Positions 1 through 6,124 of a stretch of 12,189 nt of DNA are shown piece after piece. Within the stretch, counting starts at the first letter, position 1. Each line of letters starts with the position of its first letter. A program made the position numbers and the translations under genes. This DNA comes from Gammaproteobacteria bacterium (GTDB taxonomy: Bacteria > Pseudomonadota > Gammaproteobacteria > SZUA-229), in assembly GCA_021768055.1 (NCBI GenBank), contig JAASSE010000004.1:1-12189 (forward strand). Reading direction: 5' to 3'. Under the pieces are notes generated by a model, which was not told the origin of the DNA, did no database searches, and saw only the letters and a list, made by a program, of their open reading frames with translations.

Positions 1-2
1 CC

Positions 3-506
3 ATTCAGTTACTGATTGATAACAACTGCGAAACCATTCTCGGCAATCATGATCAATCTTTTATTGAAGAAAACCCTGAAGAAAAAGATACACCTGAATA
101 CACATTCCTGGACAAGCTGCCTGCCTCACTGGAATATACAATCGAAGACAAGCATATTTATGTGGTGCACGCACATCCGCCAGATTCACAGCATGGCGGC
201 ATCAAGCTGCTGGATGTTGACGGAAATATCATCCCGGAGCAAAAAGAATACTGGACCAGGGAACTGGAAGCTTTTGATCATGACGTGTTGATTGTGGGGC
301 ATACACACCAGGTGTTTGCCGAGCAGCTCGGTGAGGTACTGGTTGTAAACCCAGGCAGTTCGGCGTTCAATCATAGCTGCATGATACTGACACTTCCGGA
401 TATGACTGTGCAGACTTATGCACTTCAAGGCAGGGAAATACTCAAGTCCTGGAACTTCAGCATGTTGTATGGAAGTGATAGCCCTTACCCACCTGCAAAA
501 AACTGA
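3..506 (+). CDS. Metallophosphoesterase, YfcE/MJ0936-like (5' end outside window)
   Basis: C-terminal part of a calcineurin-like metallophosphoesterase; the frame is open from base 3, so the start lies left of the window. The visible metal-site motifs are GNHD near the beginning, HAHP about 45 residues later, GHTH, and a closing NPGS. This order is typical of the small YfcE/MJ0936 phosphodiesterases, which use a dinuclear metal centre to hydrolyse phosphodiesters; the physiological substrate is usually unknown. The first part of the fold (the DxH motif) is not visible. It is followed after 29 bases by a lipoprotein gene on the same strand, but nothing functional links the two. The family call is sure, the substrate is not. 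Confidence 0.85.
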   Translation: MQLLIDNNCETILGNHDQSFIEENPEEKDTPEYTFLDKLPASLEYTIEDKHIYVVHAHPPDSQHGGIKLLDVDGNIIPEQKEYWTRELEAFDHDVLIVGHTHQVFAEQLGEVLVVNPGSSAFNHSCMILTLPDMTVQTYALQGREILKSWNFSMLYGSDSPYPPAKN

Positions 507-535
507 CTAACGACTTACACGAAAAAACAAACGAC

Positions 536-1192
536 ATGAATAAAACAATCCTTTTATTTTGCTGCATGGTACTTGTGGCCTGCGCTAAAAAAGATTATTC
601 ATTACCCGATACATATACCAGATCTGCAAACGAACAAACCTTTGTATATGAATGTGATGGTGCATATCGGTTTATCGTGCGTACAGCAGACGATACTGCA
701 TGGCTGTTTTTACGCCGCAAGGCGATCGAGCTTGAGAAAACACCTTCAGCCTCGGGCGTGAAATACACAGATGGCAATGTCACATTCTGGAGCAAGGGTG
801 AAGAAGCAATGCTTGTACTGAAAGATACAACTCACAAGAACTGCAGGAACAACCGGAGAAAAGCGGTATGGGAACACGCCAAGCTGAATGGTGTGGATTT
901 TCGAGCGGTGGGCAATGAGCCCGGCTGGACACTCGAAATATCAAATAACGTCGGCATCGTAATGACCACGGATTACGGCCAGAAGCATTATCGTTTTGAC
1001 GCCGACAGTATTACCTCGGAAGCAGTTTTATTAACCACGGTTTATAAGGCCCGGTCGGCTGACGACCAGATTGAAATCCTGCTGACCGCCAAGCGCTGTA
1101 CTGACACCATGAGTAACGAAACCTTACCGGTGTCTGTCTCTGTTCAGCTCAATGAAAAAAGCTACGATGGCTGTGGTAAAGCTTTGCATTAA
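536..1192 (+). CDS. Lipoprotein with MliC-like domain fused to a COG3650-like domain
   Basis: A 218-residue predicted lipoprotein. The signal peptide ends in a lipobox LVAC, giving lipidated Cys16. Residues about 36-103 match the MliC/PliC fold (membrane-bound inhibitor of c-type lysozyme): a YEC motif with Cys40, then PSASGVKY and FWSKGEEAML, and Cys103 as likely disulfide partner of Cys40. Residues about 118-217 carry FRAVGNEPGW and end in a GCG motif, as in the uncharacterised COG3650 family. Expected location is the outer membrane facing the periplasm, with a role in lysozyme tolerance inferred only from the first domain. No strong ribosome binding site precedes the ATG. It converges with folK. 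Confidence 0.75.
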   Translation: MNKTILLFCCMVLVACAKKDYSLPDTYTRSANEQTFVYECDGAYRFIVRTADDTAWLFLRRKAIELEKTPSASGVKYTDGNVTFWSKGEEAMLVLKDTTHKNCRNNRRKAVWEHAKLNGVDFRAVGNEPGWTLEISNNVGIVMTTDYGQKHYRFDADSITSEAVLLTTVYKARSADDQIEILLTAKRCTDTMSNETLPVSVSVQLNEKSYDGCGKALH

Positions 1193-1267
1193 TAACAAAG
1201 GGGCAAGGATATCCTGCAACGGAATACTTACGACCACGCATACTTCGGCGACATAACGATTACCGCA

Positions 1268-1759
1268 CTAGTCAAACTGGAACTCGATCGGCGAGATGTT
1301 TTCCTTTGACTTGTCAAAGCCGGCCCATAGCTCGGCATAGGTCTTGCCTGCAAGCGGGTGCATCAGATCCGGGGCAATCTCGGCCAGCGGCCACAGCACG
1401 AAAGCGTTCTTCAGGATCTCATCGCGTGGCAGCCTGAGTCCTTTTTCATCCAGCGCCAGGTCATCGTACAGCAGCAGATCAAGGTCCAGCGTACGCGAGG
1501 AGAAGCGTGGACCGCTGCGGTCACGTCCATGCGCGTCTTCGATCTCGGCCAGCGCCCGGTTGGCGGTATGCACATCCTCGCTGACCTCGCAGGCAATCAC
1601 CATGTTATAGAAAGCATCGCCCTTGAAGCCTACCGCCTCGCTTTCGTACACCGAGGACAGCTCCAGCTCACCGAAGCGCTGGCGCAATGCCGCCACGCCA
1701 GCCCGCGTGTTCGCCTCGCGGTCGATATTGCTGCCCAGGCTGATGTAGATCTTCGCCAT
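1268..1759 (-). CDS. folK: 2-amino-4-hydroxy-6-hydroxymethyldihydropteridine pyrophosphokinase
   Basis: HPPK transfers pyrophosphate from ATP to 6-hydroxymethyl-7,8-dihydropterin, the step before dihydropteroate synthase in folate synthesis; cytosolic. The sequence opens with YISLGSN, has FYNMVIACEV in the middle, and carries the family signature GPRFSSRTLDLDLLLYDD with metal-binding aspartates at about residues 92 and 94. Its length of 163 residues is normal. I chose the ATG at 1759 because the protein then begins MAKIYISLGSN; an in-frame GTG three codons upstream (1768) is possible. The start is only 11 bases after the folB stop, so the two genes are co-transcribed and supply consecutive steps of the same pathway. 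Confidence 0.95.
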   Translation of the reverse strand: MAKIYISLGSNIDREANTRAGVAALRQRFGELELSSVYESEAVGFKGDAFYNMVIACEVSEDVHTANRALAEIEDAHGRDRSGPRFSSRTLDLDLLLYDDLALDEKGLRLPRDEILKNAFVLWPLAEIAPDLMHPLAGKTYAELWAGFDKSKENISPIEFQFD

Positions 1760-1770
1760 GGTACACACTG

Positions 1771-2127
1771 CTAGGACGGTTCACCGCGTTCGATGATGAC
1801 GCCCACCTCCTTCGAGCCAGTCACCGCACCGGGCTTGCCCAGCTTCAGCCGCAGCCAGCGGACATTGAATTCATCGAGCACGATTTCGGCGATACGCTCG
1901 GCCAGGGTTTCCACCAGCTGGAACTCGCTGGCCTCGACGAAGGCGATCAGGCGCTTGGCCACGGCCTTGTAGTTGAGCGCATCATCGATGCTCTCGCTGG
2001 CCGCCGGCCTGCGGTTATCGGCCGCCATTTCCAGGTCGATGCTGACAATCTGCTTGATCTCCCGCTCCCAGTCATAGATGCCGATCACGGTTTCGATGCG
2101 CAAATCACTGATGTAGACGATATCCAT
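1771..2127 (-). CDS. folB: Dihydroneopterin aldolase
   Basis: Dihydroneopterin aldolase cleaves 7,8-dihydroneopterin to 6-hydroxymethyl-7,8-dihydropterin and glycolaldehyde; cytosolic octamer in the family. From MDIVYISDLRIETVIG the protein is 118 residues, the usual length. Visible family features are the N-terminal GIYDWERE (Glu21), a substrate-anchoring Glu near residue 73 in LVETLAERI, and LKLGKPGAV with the catalytic-type Lys98. The frame stays open for 38 codons upstream to 2241, but that part is Pro/Gly/Arg-rich, non-homologous, and would run over the rpmB promoter region, so I reject it. A weak GCGGGA precedes the chosen ATG. First gene of a folB-folK operon, divergent from rpmB. Confidence 0.95.
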   Translation of the reverse strand: MDIVYISDLRIETVIGIYDWEREIKQIVSIDLEMAADNRRPAASESIDDALNYKAVAKRLIAFVEASEFQLVETLAERIAEIVLDEFNVRWLRLKLGKPGAVTGSKEVGVIIERGEPS

Positions 2128-2228
2128 AGCTATCCCGCTGTGCTGTTTGCCGGAACTATACCCACCTGCGACGGGGCTTTCCAGCCGGATTGCGGGCCAC
2201 AGGCCGCCCGGCGGGCGCCGATTCAGCC

Positions 2229-2257
2229 TTGTTTCCCCCACGCTTCTCGGCTAGAAT
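2229..2257 (+). promoter_or_regulatory. Candidate sigma-70 promoter for rpmB-rpmG
   Basis: A TTGTTT element (2229-2234) and a TAGAAT element (2252-2257) are separated by exactly 17 bases. The -10 matches consensus at five of six positions; the -35 only at TTG. It lies about 50 bases upstream of the rpmB start codon and inside the folB-rpmB divergent gap. Position and spacing suit a housekeeping promoter. Confidence 0.5.
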
Positions 2258-2308
2258 TGCCGGTCTTTTGAGTTAGCGCCCGGATTGGGCGGATTTTTGG
2301 AGAGTATC

Positions 2309-2545
2309 ATGTCCAGAGTATGTCAGGTCACCGGCAAGAGCCCGATGTCCGGTAACAATGTATCCCATGCTCACAACAAGACAAGACGCCGTTTTATGCC
2401 GAACCTGCATAATCATCGCTTCTGGGTGGAAAGCGAGAAACGCTTCGTCAAGCTGTGTGTTTCCTCGCACGGTATGCGCATCATCGACAAGAAAGGTATC
2501 GATGCAGTACTGAAAGATCTGCGCGCACGCGGCGAGAAGGTTTAA
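2309..2545 (+). CDS. rpmB: 50S ribosomal protein L28
   Basis: A component of the large ribosomal subunit. The 78-residue product begins [17 protein letters not shown] and continues through [20 protein letters not shown] to LRARGEKV, closely following the proteobacterial L28 pattern. Only one N-terminal Cys is present, so it is the zinc-free form. The start was set at the ATG of MSRVCQ with a GGAG element nine bases upstream; an upstream in-frame TTG adds eight residues foreign to the family. rpmG follows after 11 bases. Confidence 0.98.
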   Translation: MSRVCQVTGKSPMSGNNVSHAHNKTRRRFMPNLHNHRFWVESEKRFVKLCVSSHGMRIIDKKGIDAVLKDLRARGEKV

Positions 2546-2556
2546 GGAGAGTCATC

Positions 2557-2712
2557 ATGCGAGACAAAATCAAACTGGTTTCATCCGCCGGCACAGGCCA
2601 CTACTACACCACAACCAAGAACAAGAAAAACATGCCGGAAAAAATGAAGATCAAGAAATTTGATCCGGTGGTACGTAAGCACGTGACCTATAAAGAAGCC
2701 AAGATAAAATAA
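2557..2712 (+). CDS. rpmG: 50S ribosomal protein L33
   Basis: A 51-residue large-subunit protein beginning [19 protein letters not shown] and ending VTYKEAKIK, typical of the E. coli-type L33 that lacks the two CxxC zinc motifs. A strong AAGGAGA sits seven bases before the ATG and overlaps the end of rpmB, so the pair is translated from one message. A longer upstream reading in this frame lies inside rpmB and is not real. The rpmB-rpmG pair is a standard proteobacterial operon, and a rho-independent terminator follows. Confidence 0.98.
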   Translation: MRDKIKLVSSAGTGHYYTTTKNKKNMPEKMKIKKFDPVVRKHVTYKEAKIK

Positions 2713-2737
2713 CCAACTATAAAAATGTGAACAAATA

Positions 2738-2764
2738 AAAACCCGGCAATGCCGGGTTTTTTTT
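2738..2764 (+). terminator. Rho-independent terminator of rpmB-rpmG
   Basis: A perfect CCCGGC / GCCGGG stem (2742-2747 and 2751-2756) with an AAT loop is flanked by an A run on the left and eight T on the right. It ends the rpmB-rpmG transcript. The A run also makes it a possible bidirectional terminator for the minus-strand gene that ends at 2782. Confidence 0.92.
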
Positions 2765-2781
2765 CGCCAGAGATATTCCAG

Positions 2782-2979
2782 CTATTCGCTTGTACAGGTC
2801 ATGTCCTGGCCGCAACACATCGGTGACTTCACCTTGCCATGTCCATTCGGGCACTCGGACACATGAACGGTCTCGCCTTCTTCTGTCTCGATTGAACTGT
2901 GCTTGAGTTCAGCATTGCATTCGCCGCAGGTCATGGTACCGATAGTCATACCACAGACTTCACATTTATATGATGCCAT
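2782..2979 (-). CDS. Small Cys-rich zinc-ribbon protein, unrecognised
   Basis: A 65-residue protein with nine cysteines in clusters: CEVCG at the N-terminus, then CGEC, a single CPNGHG, and CCGQDMTC near the C-terminus. The first two pairs look like one zinc ribbon or rubredoxin-type knuckle. The CCGQDM tail resembles the metal-binding end of desulforedoxin-like proteins, but this is not a clear desulforedoxin. No signal peptide or membrane segment, so likely cytosolic. A good ribosome binding site (AGGGGAG, complement of 2986-2992) lies seven bases upstream of the ATG. It follows the dUTPase gene on the same strand after 84 bases. Zinc or iron binding is inferred from the motifs; function unknown. 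Confidence 0.75.
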   Translation of the reverse strand: MASYKCEVCGMTIGTMTCGECNAELKHSSIETEEGETVHVSECPNGHGKVKSPMCCGQDMTCTSE

Positions 2980-3063
2980 ATCATTCTCCCCTGGAATCAG
3001 AACGTCTAGATTAAGCCTTTCAGCTAGTTAATAAACATTACGAATTAAATGGATAACCTGTAA

Positions 3064-3687
3064 CTATGCCGCCTCTGGTGCAGGATATGCATTCGTAAGT
3101 TCGTCGTAGATATCGTTCTTGAATGAAACGGAATTACTGTCCAGTCTCTTCATAATATCAGCCAGACATTCATTATCTTCGCGCCCGTCCCAAACCTTCT
3201 GGTAGGTGCCTTCCTTGTAGCCATTGTCCTGGCGAAACATGTTCAATACGTTCTTGCCGACATAAATTTCGAATAACTCGTCAAAAGGCATGTCCAGGTG
3301 TTGCATAACACCGGCAATGATCGAGAAATGCGCGCCCTGATCAATCAACGTTTGTTTTGCCAACAGTTCGATGCTAGTTCTGATGTCATCGGTGGATTCC
3401 GGGCTATCAAACTCAGCGGCAATTTCAGCAGCCATATTCTGCAGTGATTGACCCTGCTCCAGTCGGATACTCAGTGCAAAGTGTACGATATCGACCACTT
3501 CCAGCTTGACCTGCATCACCTCCGGCACCTGTTTCTTCCACCATTTCCAGCCGAAGTGCTCCAGCATTTCCGCGGATTCTATCCAGATCGCCCGGTACCA
3601 TTCGTTGCCGGCATTACGCCAGTCGGCATTAACCTTGCTGTTCATGTCATCCTGCAATTCCAGCATCGTGATAATTTTCTGCTTCAT
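3064..3687 (-). CDS. Dimeric all-alpha dUTPase-like protein (dUTPase_2 family)
   Basis: Predicted dUTP nucleotidohydrolase of the all-alpha NTP pyrophosphatase superfamily, which removes dUTP (and often dUDP) to supply dUMP and keep uracil out of DNA. The 207-residue product has the Mg-binding motifs ExxE (Glu37-Glu40, in ESAEMLEH) and ExxD (Glu63-Asp66, in KLEVVD). The signature block KNVLNMFRQDNGYKEG lies at about 145-160, followed by TYQKVW. GWKWWK after the first motif is also typical. This is unrelated to the trimeric beta-barrel Dut found in most gammaproteobacteria. The ATG at 3687 has only a weak upstream AAGAAA. It lies downstream of soxA on the same strand with a 104-base gap, so it probably has its own promoter, which I could not place. 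Confidence 0.85.
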   Translation of the reverse strand: MKQKIITMLELQDDMNSKVNADWRNAGNEWYRAIWIESAEMLEHFGWKWWKKQVPEVMQVKLEVVDIVHFALSIRLEQGQSLQNMAAEIAAEFDSPESTDDIRTSIELLAKQTLIDQGAHFSIIAGVMQHLDMPFDELFEIYVGKNVLNMFRQDNGYKEGTYQKVWDGREDNECLADIMKRLDSNSVSFKNDIYDELTNAYPAPEAA

Positions 3688-3791
3688 GATTTTTTCTTGT
3701 TATGGGGAAATGTTGGCTTATTTTGGCCCACCAACGGGAAACACGCTAGCACTATAATTAATATGTAATCAACGAGTTACAACCAGCCGGC

Positions 3792-4565
3792 TCAATAGCG
3801 CACAGCGGGTGTTTCGATGGCCAGGCCATTGGAGCGCACCGTCATGTACAGCTCAAACAGACGCAGTTCCTCTGAACCGGATGCAAAAGGTTCCGCACGC
3901 ATCAGGTTGAGACATTGCTGAACACGTTGCTGCACCGTGGTGATCTCACCGATATCAAGGCGGTATGCTGGAAAGCCATTGGTCATGCCTTCACTGATGT
4001 GCTGGCCGCGAATCATGGTACCGGGGTAAAACACGTGGCAATGCTGGCAGGCCATGTCGATCAGTCCATAACGGGTCGTGTACAGCTTTTCACCGCGTGC
4101 GAGCAATGCGTCCAGGCCTTCGGTATCGACGGCGACACGCTCCCCTCTGGCCAGATGGCGCACATAGGTTTGCAGTGCGACCAAGTTTTTGTCATCAGGT
4201 GCCAGCGCCTTGACGCCCGTCCGTTCTGTACAGGCGATGATCCTGTCCTGCAGGGTGGTTATCGTCTGCGTGCTGCGCTCAACCACAGGATAGCGCGCGA
4301 TACTTTTTGAATCCAGTCCTTCACCATCCTGCTGGTGGCAATTGGCGCAGCGCTTGCTTGCTCCTGGTAACAGTGAATTAAACAACTCGAGACCCCGGTC
4401 GACGGTCAACATCCCCGGGTTATCAAAATCATCATCCTGTAGCGCACGCGTCTCGTCCTTTATATATTCGTAACCCGACTTCGGCTCTGCTAGCAGCACA
4501 TTGTTGCCGGCAACAACCAGGCCTAGTGTCAGCAGGAACAAACGTGTGCTGTACATCGCTTTCAT
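3792..4565 (-). CDS. soxA: Sulfur oxidation cytochrome SoxA (diheme)
   Basis: Large subunit of the SoxAX cytochrome c complex, which oxidatively couples thiosulfate to the carrier SoxYZ in the periplasm. The 257-residue precursor has a signal peptide (about residues 1-26). Two repeated half-domains follow, each with a haem site and a distal Cys: CANCH (73-77) with Cys112, and CQHCH (173-177) with Cys218. Cys218 sits in VQQCLNLMRAEPF and corresponds to the active-site Cys that ligates the second haem in this family. Further hallmarks are GYEYIKDETRALQDD, RGQHISEGMTNGFPAYRL and the C-terminal RSNGLAIETPAVRY. It is thus the diheme form. Its ATG overlaps the soxX stop codon (ATGA), indicating translational coupling. 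Confidence 0.95.
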   Translation of the reverse strand: MKAMYSTRLFLLTLGLVVAGNNVLLAEPKSGYEYIKDETRALQDDDFDNPGMLTVDRGLELFNSLLPGASKRCANCHQQDGEGLDSKSIARYPVVERSTQTITTLQDRIIACTERTGVKALAPDDKNLVALQTYVRHLARGERVAVDTEGLDALLARGEKLYTTRYGLIDMACQHCHVFYPGTMIRGQHISEGMTNGFPAYRLDIGEITTVQQRVQQCLNLMRAEPFASGSEELRLFELYMTVRSNGLAIETPAVRY

Positions 4566-5035
4566 TTCAATGCCTTCAGGTAGGCGACAACGTCTTCAAC
4601 CTGTTGTGCAGTCAGAAAGGTGCGCCCGATGTAACGCCTGTCGGGGCGGTTGATCAGAGACGGGTGCCGGTAAAACCCGGGCATAATCGACATTGGGTTG
4701 ATCTGGCGGGTATCGGCCACACGCAGGCGTAGTTGGCCCTCGTTCAACCGCTTGCCGATATCGACCAGCGACGGTCCAATGGTGCCGTAGACGGAGATGT
4801 GTTTCAGCGGCAGCGTGTGGCAAGCAATGCAGTTGCCTCTGCCACTGTCAGATACGATGTCACGCCCTCGTTTGGAATCGCCCTTAAGGCTACACAGTGG
4901 TTCCTTGATCTCGTAGTCGGTAACTTGCCATTCGCAATAGTCTTCGACGGGCACCTGGGCTTCACCGCTACCAGCAACCGCAAGCCCCGAGAAAAACAAG
5001 GCTACAACAAGGCTACAGGTACGGGCCAGATGCAT
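4562..5035 (-). CDS. soxX: Sulfur oxidation cytochrome SoxX (monoheme)
   Basis: Small subunit of the SoxAX complex. The 157-residue precursor has a signal peptide ending near AVAGSGEA, then one haem motif CIACH (69-73). The family-typical stretch GTIGPSLVDIGKRL follows, with NPMSIMPGFY around 113-122, which supplies the axial Met, and a C-terminal TAQQVEDVVAYLKALK. Two extra cysteines (34 and 48) before the haem site could form a disulfide. No ribosome binding site is evident; the start lies six bases past the end of the upstream haem-protein gene, so translation is probably coupled. It overlaps soxA by four bases. No soxK, soxB or soxYZ is in the window, so those would have to lie elsewhere. 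Confidence 0.95.
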   Translation of the reverse strand: MHLARTCSLVVALFFSGLAVAGSGEAQVPVEDYCEWQVTDYEIKEPLCSLKGDSKRGRDIVSDSGRGNCIACHTLPLKHISVYGTIGPSLVDIGKRLNEGQLRLRVADTRQINPMSIMPGFYRHPSLINRPDRRYIGRTFLTAQQVEDVVAYLKALK

Positions 5036-5041
5036 CGCGAG

Positions 5042-5602
5042 TTAGAGCGGTTTTACCACGGTGAAGGCACCACGTATATCGCCCACACGAAAGCCCGTCG
5101 CCTTATCCTCCGGATAGAGCTGCTTAATTTTTGCCTTTATTTCCGGTGCAACATTTTCGCCATGACATGTCAGGCAAATTTCTCCGGTAGGTATGGCTTT
5201 CATGAAGCGGAACGCGCGCTTGCCGTTAACTTCGGTAATTTGCGAGTATTCCAGGGTTTGAGCCGCCTCACCATTGCGCTTGCGCTGTTCAAATTGTTGC
5301 AGTACACCGTGTTCCCAGTCATCCGCCTTGTTGGCCGAATTACGGGTCTTCAATGATGTCCGGCGTACATTGAGCCCCTTGAGCTCCGAGATTTTCTTGC
5401 TGATTTGCGGGGCGCGCGTATTGCACACCTTGATCGCTTCGATTGGACCTGCTTTCTGCATCGCCGCCATCAGTTCGGCCTTGAGTTCTGTTGCAAGCGC
5501 CTTGACCGCCTGCCGGCTTTGCTTGATCATCATTTCATTATCAGCCATTACCGCAAATGAGCTGATTCCGAGTATTACACTGATTAAAATTCGATAGTTC
5601 AT
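5042..5602 (-). CDS. Periplasmic monoheme DUF3365 (Tll0287-like) protein
   Basis: A secreted 186-residue protein with signal peptide MNYRILISVILGISSFAVMA and one c-type haem motif CLTCH (about residues 143-147 of the mature start chosen here). The middle contains VCNTRAPQI, RRTSLKTRNSANKADDWE and FRFMKAIPTGEICLTCHG, the conserved pattern of DUF3365/Tll0287-like haem proteins. In that family the fold resembles PAS-type sensor or electron-transfer domains; function is unsettled. I chose the ATG at 5602 because it starts a proper signal peptide and has AGGGG seven bases upstream; the frame extends 15 codons further without homology. It is the first gene of the operon leading into soxX and soxA, suggesting a role as electron-transfer partner or redox sensor for thiosulfate oxidation (inference). 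Confidence 0.85.
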   Translation of the reverse strand: MNYRILISVILGISSFAVMADNEMMIKQSRQAVKALATELKAELMAAMQKAGPIEAIKVCNTRAPQISKKISELKGLNVRRTSLKTRNSANKADDWEHGVLQQFEQRKRNGEAAQTLEYSQITEVNGKRAFRFMKAIPTGEICLTCHGENVAPEIKAKIKQLYPEDKATGFRVGDIRGAFTVVKPL

Positions 5603-5628
5603 AGCTGCACCCCTGAATTTGAAGCACG

Positions 5629-5671
5629 ATTGTACGGGATTGCACACGAATCATCAGTGACCCAGGTCACT
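5629..5671 (-). promoter_or_regulatory. Candidate CRP/FNR-type class II promoter for the haem protein-soxX-soxA operon
   Basis: A perfect inverted repeat AGTGACC-CA-GGTCACT (5656-5671) contains GTGA-N6-TCAC, the core of CRP-type sites. Downstream on the minus strand is TACAAT (complement of 5629-5634), a -10 with five of six consensus bases and no good -35. If transcription starts about seven bases beyond it, near 5622, the palindrome is centred at about -41.5, the classical class II activator position. A start at 5622 leaves a 20-base leader with its ribosome binding site. The regulator is not identifiable from sequence. Confidence 0.5.
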
Positions 5672-5755
5672 TAAACGATAAATTAATTATTCTTATTTGC
5701 ATTAGCCATACCTTGCTTGCCGATAAGTTATCTGTTCCCGTTGTTTTACACTTAC

Positions 5756-5769
5756 TTGACATAAATCAA
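5756..5769. promoter_or_regulatory. FNR/ANR/DNR-like box
   Basis: TTGAC-ATAA-ATCAA differs at one position from the FNR-family consensus TTGAT-N4-ATCAA. It is centred 54 bases before the start codon of the HIG1-like gene and about 160 bases from the divergent haem-protein gene. A class II arrangement toward the HIG1-like gene would put the transcription start in its ribosome binding site, so the exact promoter geometry is unresolved. Confidence 0.45.
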
Positions 5770-5778
5770 TAACCCAAC

Positions 5779-5794
5779 CCTCAAAAGATTGAGG
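5779..5794 (+). other. Perfect hairpin next to the ribosome binding site of the HIG1-like gene
   Basis: CCTCAA and TTGAGG form a six-base-pair stem around an AAGA loop, ending eight bases before the AAGGAGGA ribosome binding site. It could be an operator or an RNA hairpin stabilising or gating the leader. No T run follows, so it is not a terminator. Confidence 0.4.
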
Positions 5795-5816
5795 ATATTA
5801 ATAAGGAGGATTAATC

Positions 5817-6011
5817 ATGAACATTCTGACATTAATGGTTATTCTGGCACTGATTGCAGCAATAGGTGTGCTTATTTGGGGTGTAGGCTCAATGGCTCAC
5901 GGTGGAACCTATGATCGTGAACATAGCGATCAAATCATGTTTACTCGTATCGTGGTACAGGCTGTTGCTTTTGCTCTGATAATATTGGCGATTATTTACG
6001 CCGTCTTCTGA
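5817..6011 (+). CDS. HIG1-like twin-transmembrane small protein
   Basis: A 64-residue inner-membrane protein with two hydrophobic helices (about 3-24 and 43-63) joined by a short polar loop, MAHGGTYDREHSDQ. The loop and following MFTRIVVQ partly match the hypoxia-induced gene 1 (HIG1) pattern, in which a GG turn precedes an R-x3-Q at the start of helix two; the full QRRAQ motif is not complete. In eukaryotes HIG1 proteins associate with respiratory complexes; bacterial members are uncharacterised. A near-perfect ribosome binding site AAGGAGGA ends six bases before the ATG. It is monocistronic, with an FNR-like box upstream and a terminator downstream, and is divergent from the soxXA operon. 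Confidence 0.75.
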   Translation: MNILTLMVILALIAAIGVLIWGVGSMAHGGTYDREHSDQIMFTRIVVQAVAFALIILAIIYAVF

Positions 6012-6044
6012 AGGTCAGTAAAAACTGTAAAAAAACCAGCAATA

Positions 6045-6071
6045 AAAAACCGGCGTCTCGCCCCGGTTTTT
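6045..6071 (+). terminator. Rho-independent terminator of the HIG1-like gene
   Basis: AAAAACCGG (6045-6053) pairs with CCGGTTTTT (6063-6071) around a nine-base loop. The T run on the right follows a GC core, and the A run on the left would serve the reverse direction. It is 34 bases past the stop codon. Confidence 0.8.
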
Positions 6072-6076
6072 ACCAA

Positions 6077-6108
6077 ATGAGCTATACATTAAGTGTGACA
6101 CTGCTCAT
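6077..6108 (+). promoter_or_regulatory. Nested dyad in the leader of the Cys-rich gene
   Basis: Outer arms ATGAGC (6077-6082) and GCTCAT (6103-6108) enclose an inner AGTGT-G-ACACT (6092-6102). The inner and outer right arms are adjacent, while the left arms are separated by nine bases. It ends 16 bases before the start codon of the gene at 6125 and could be a protein-binding site or a bulged RNA hairpin. Confidence 0.35.
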
Positions 6109-6124
6109 AGCAACATGAAGCAAT

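Noticed and set aside
2128..2241. Upstream extension of folB by 38 codons
   Set aside because: Pro/Gly/Arg-rich and absent from the family; the ATG at 2127 gives the normal FolB length and N-terminus.
3712..3735. GTTGG/CCAAC inverted repeat downstream of soxA
   Set aside because: Only five-base arms with a long spacer and no T run; too weak for a terminator or operator.
4733..5356. 207-codon open frame on the plus strand
   Set aside because: Fully antisense to soxX and the haem-protein gene, both with clear family motifs; no recognisable domain.
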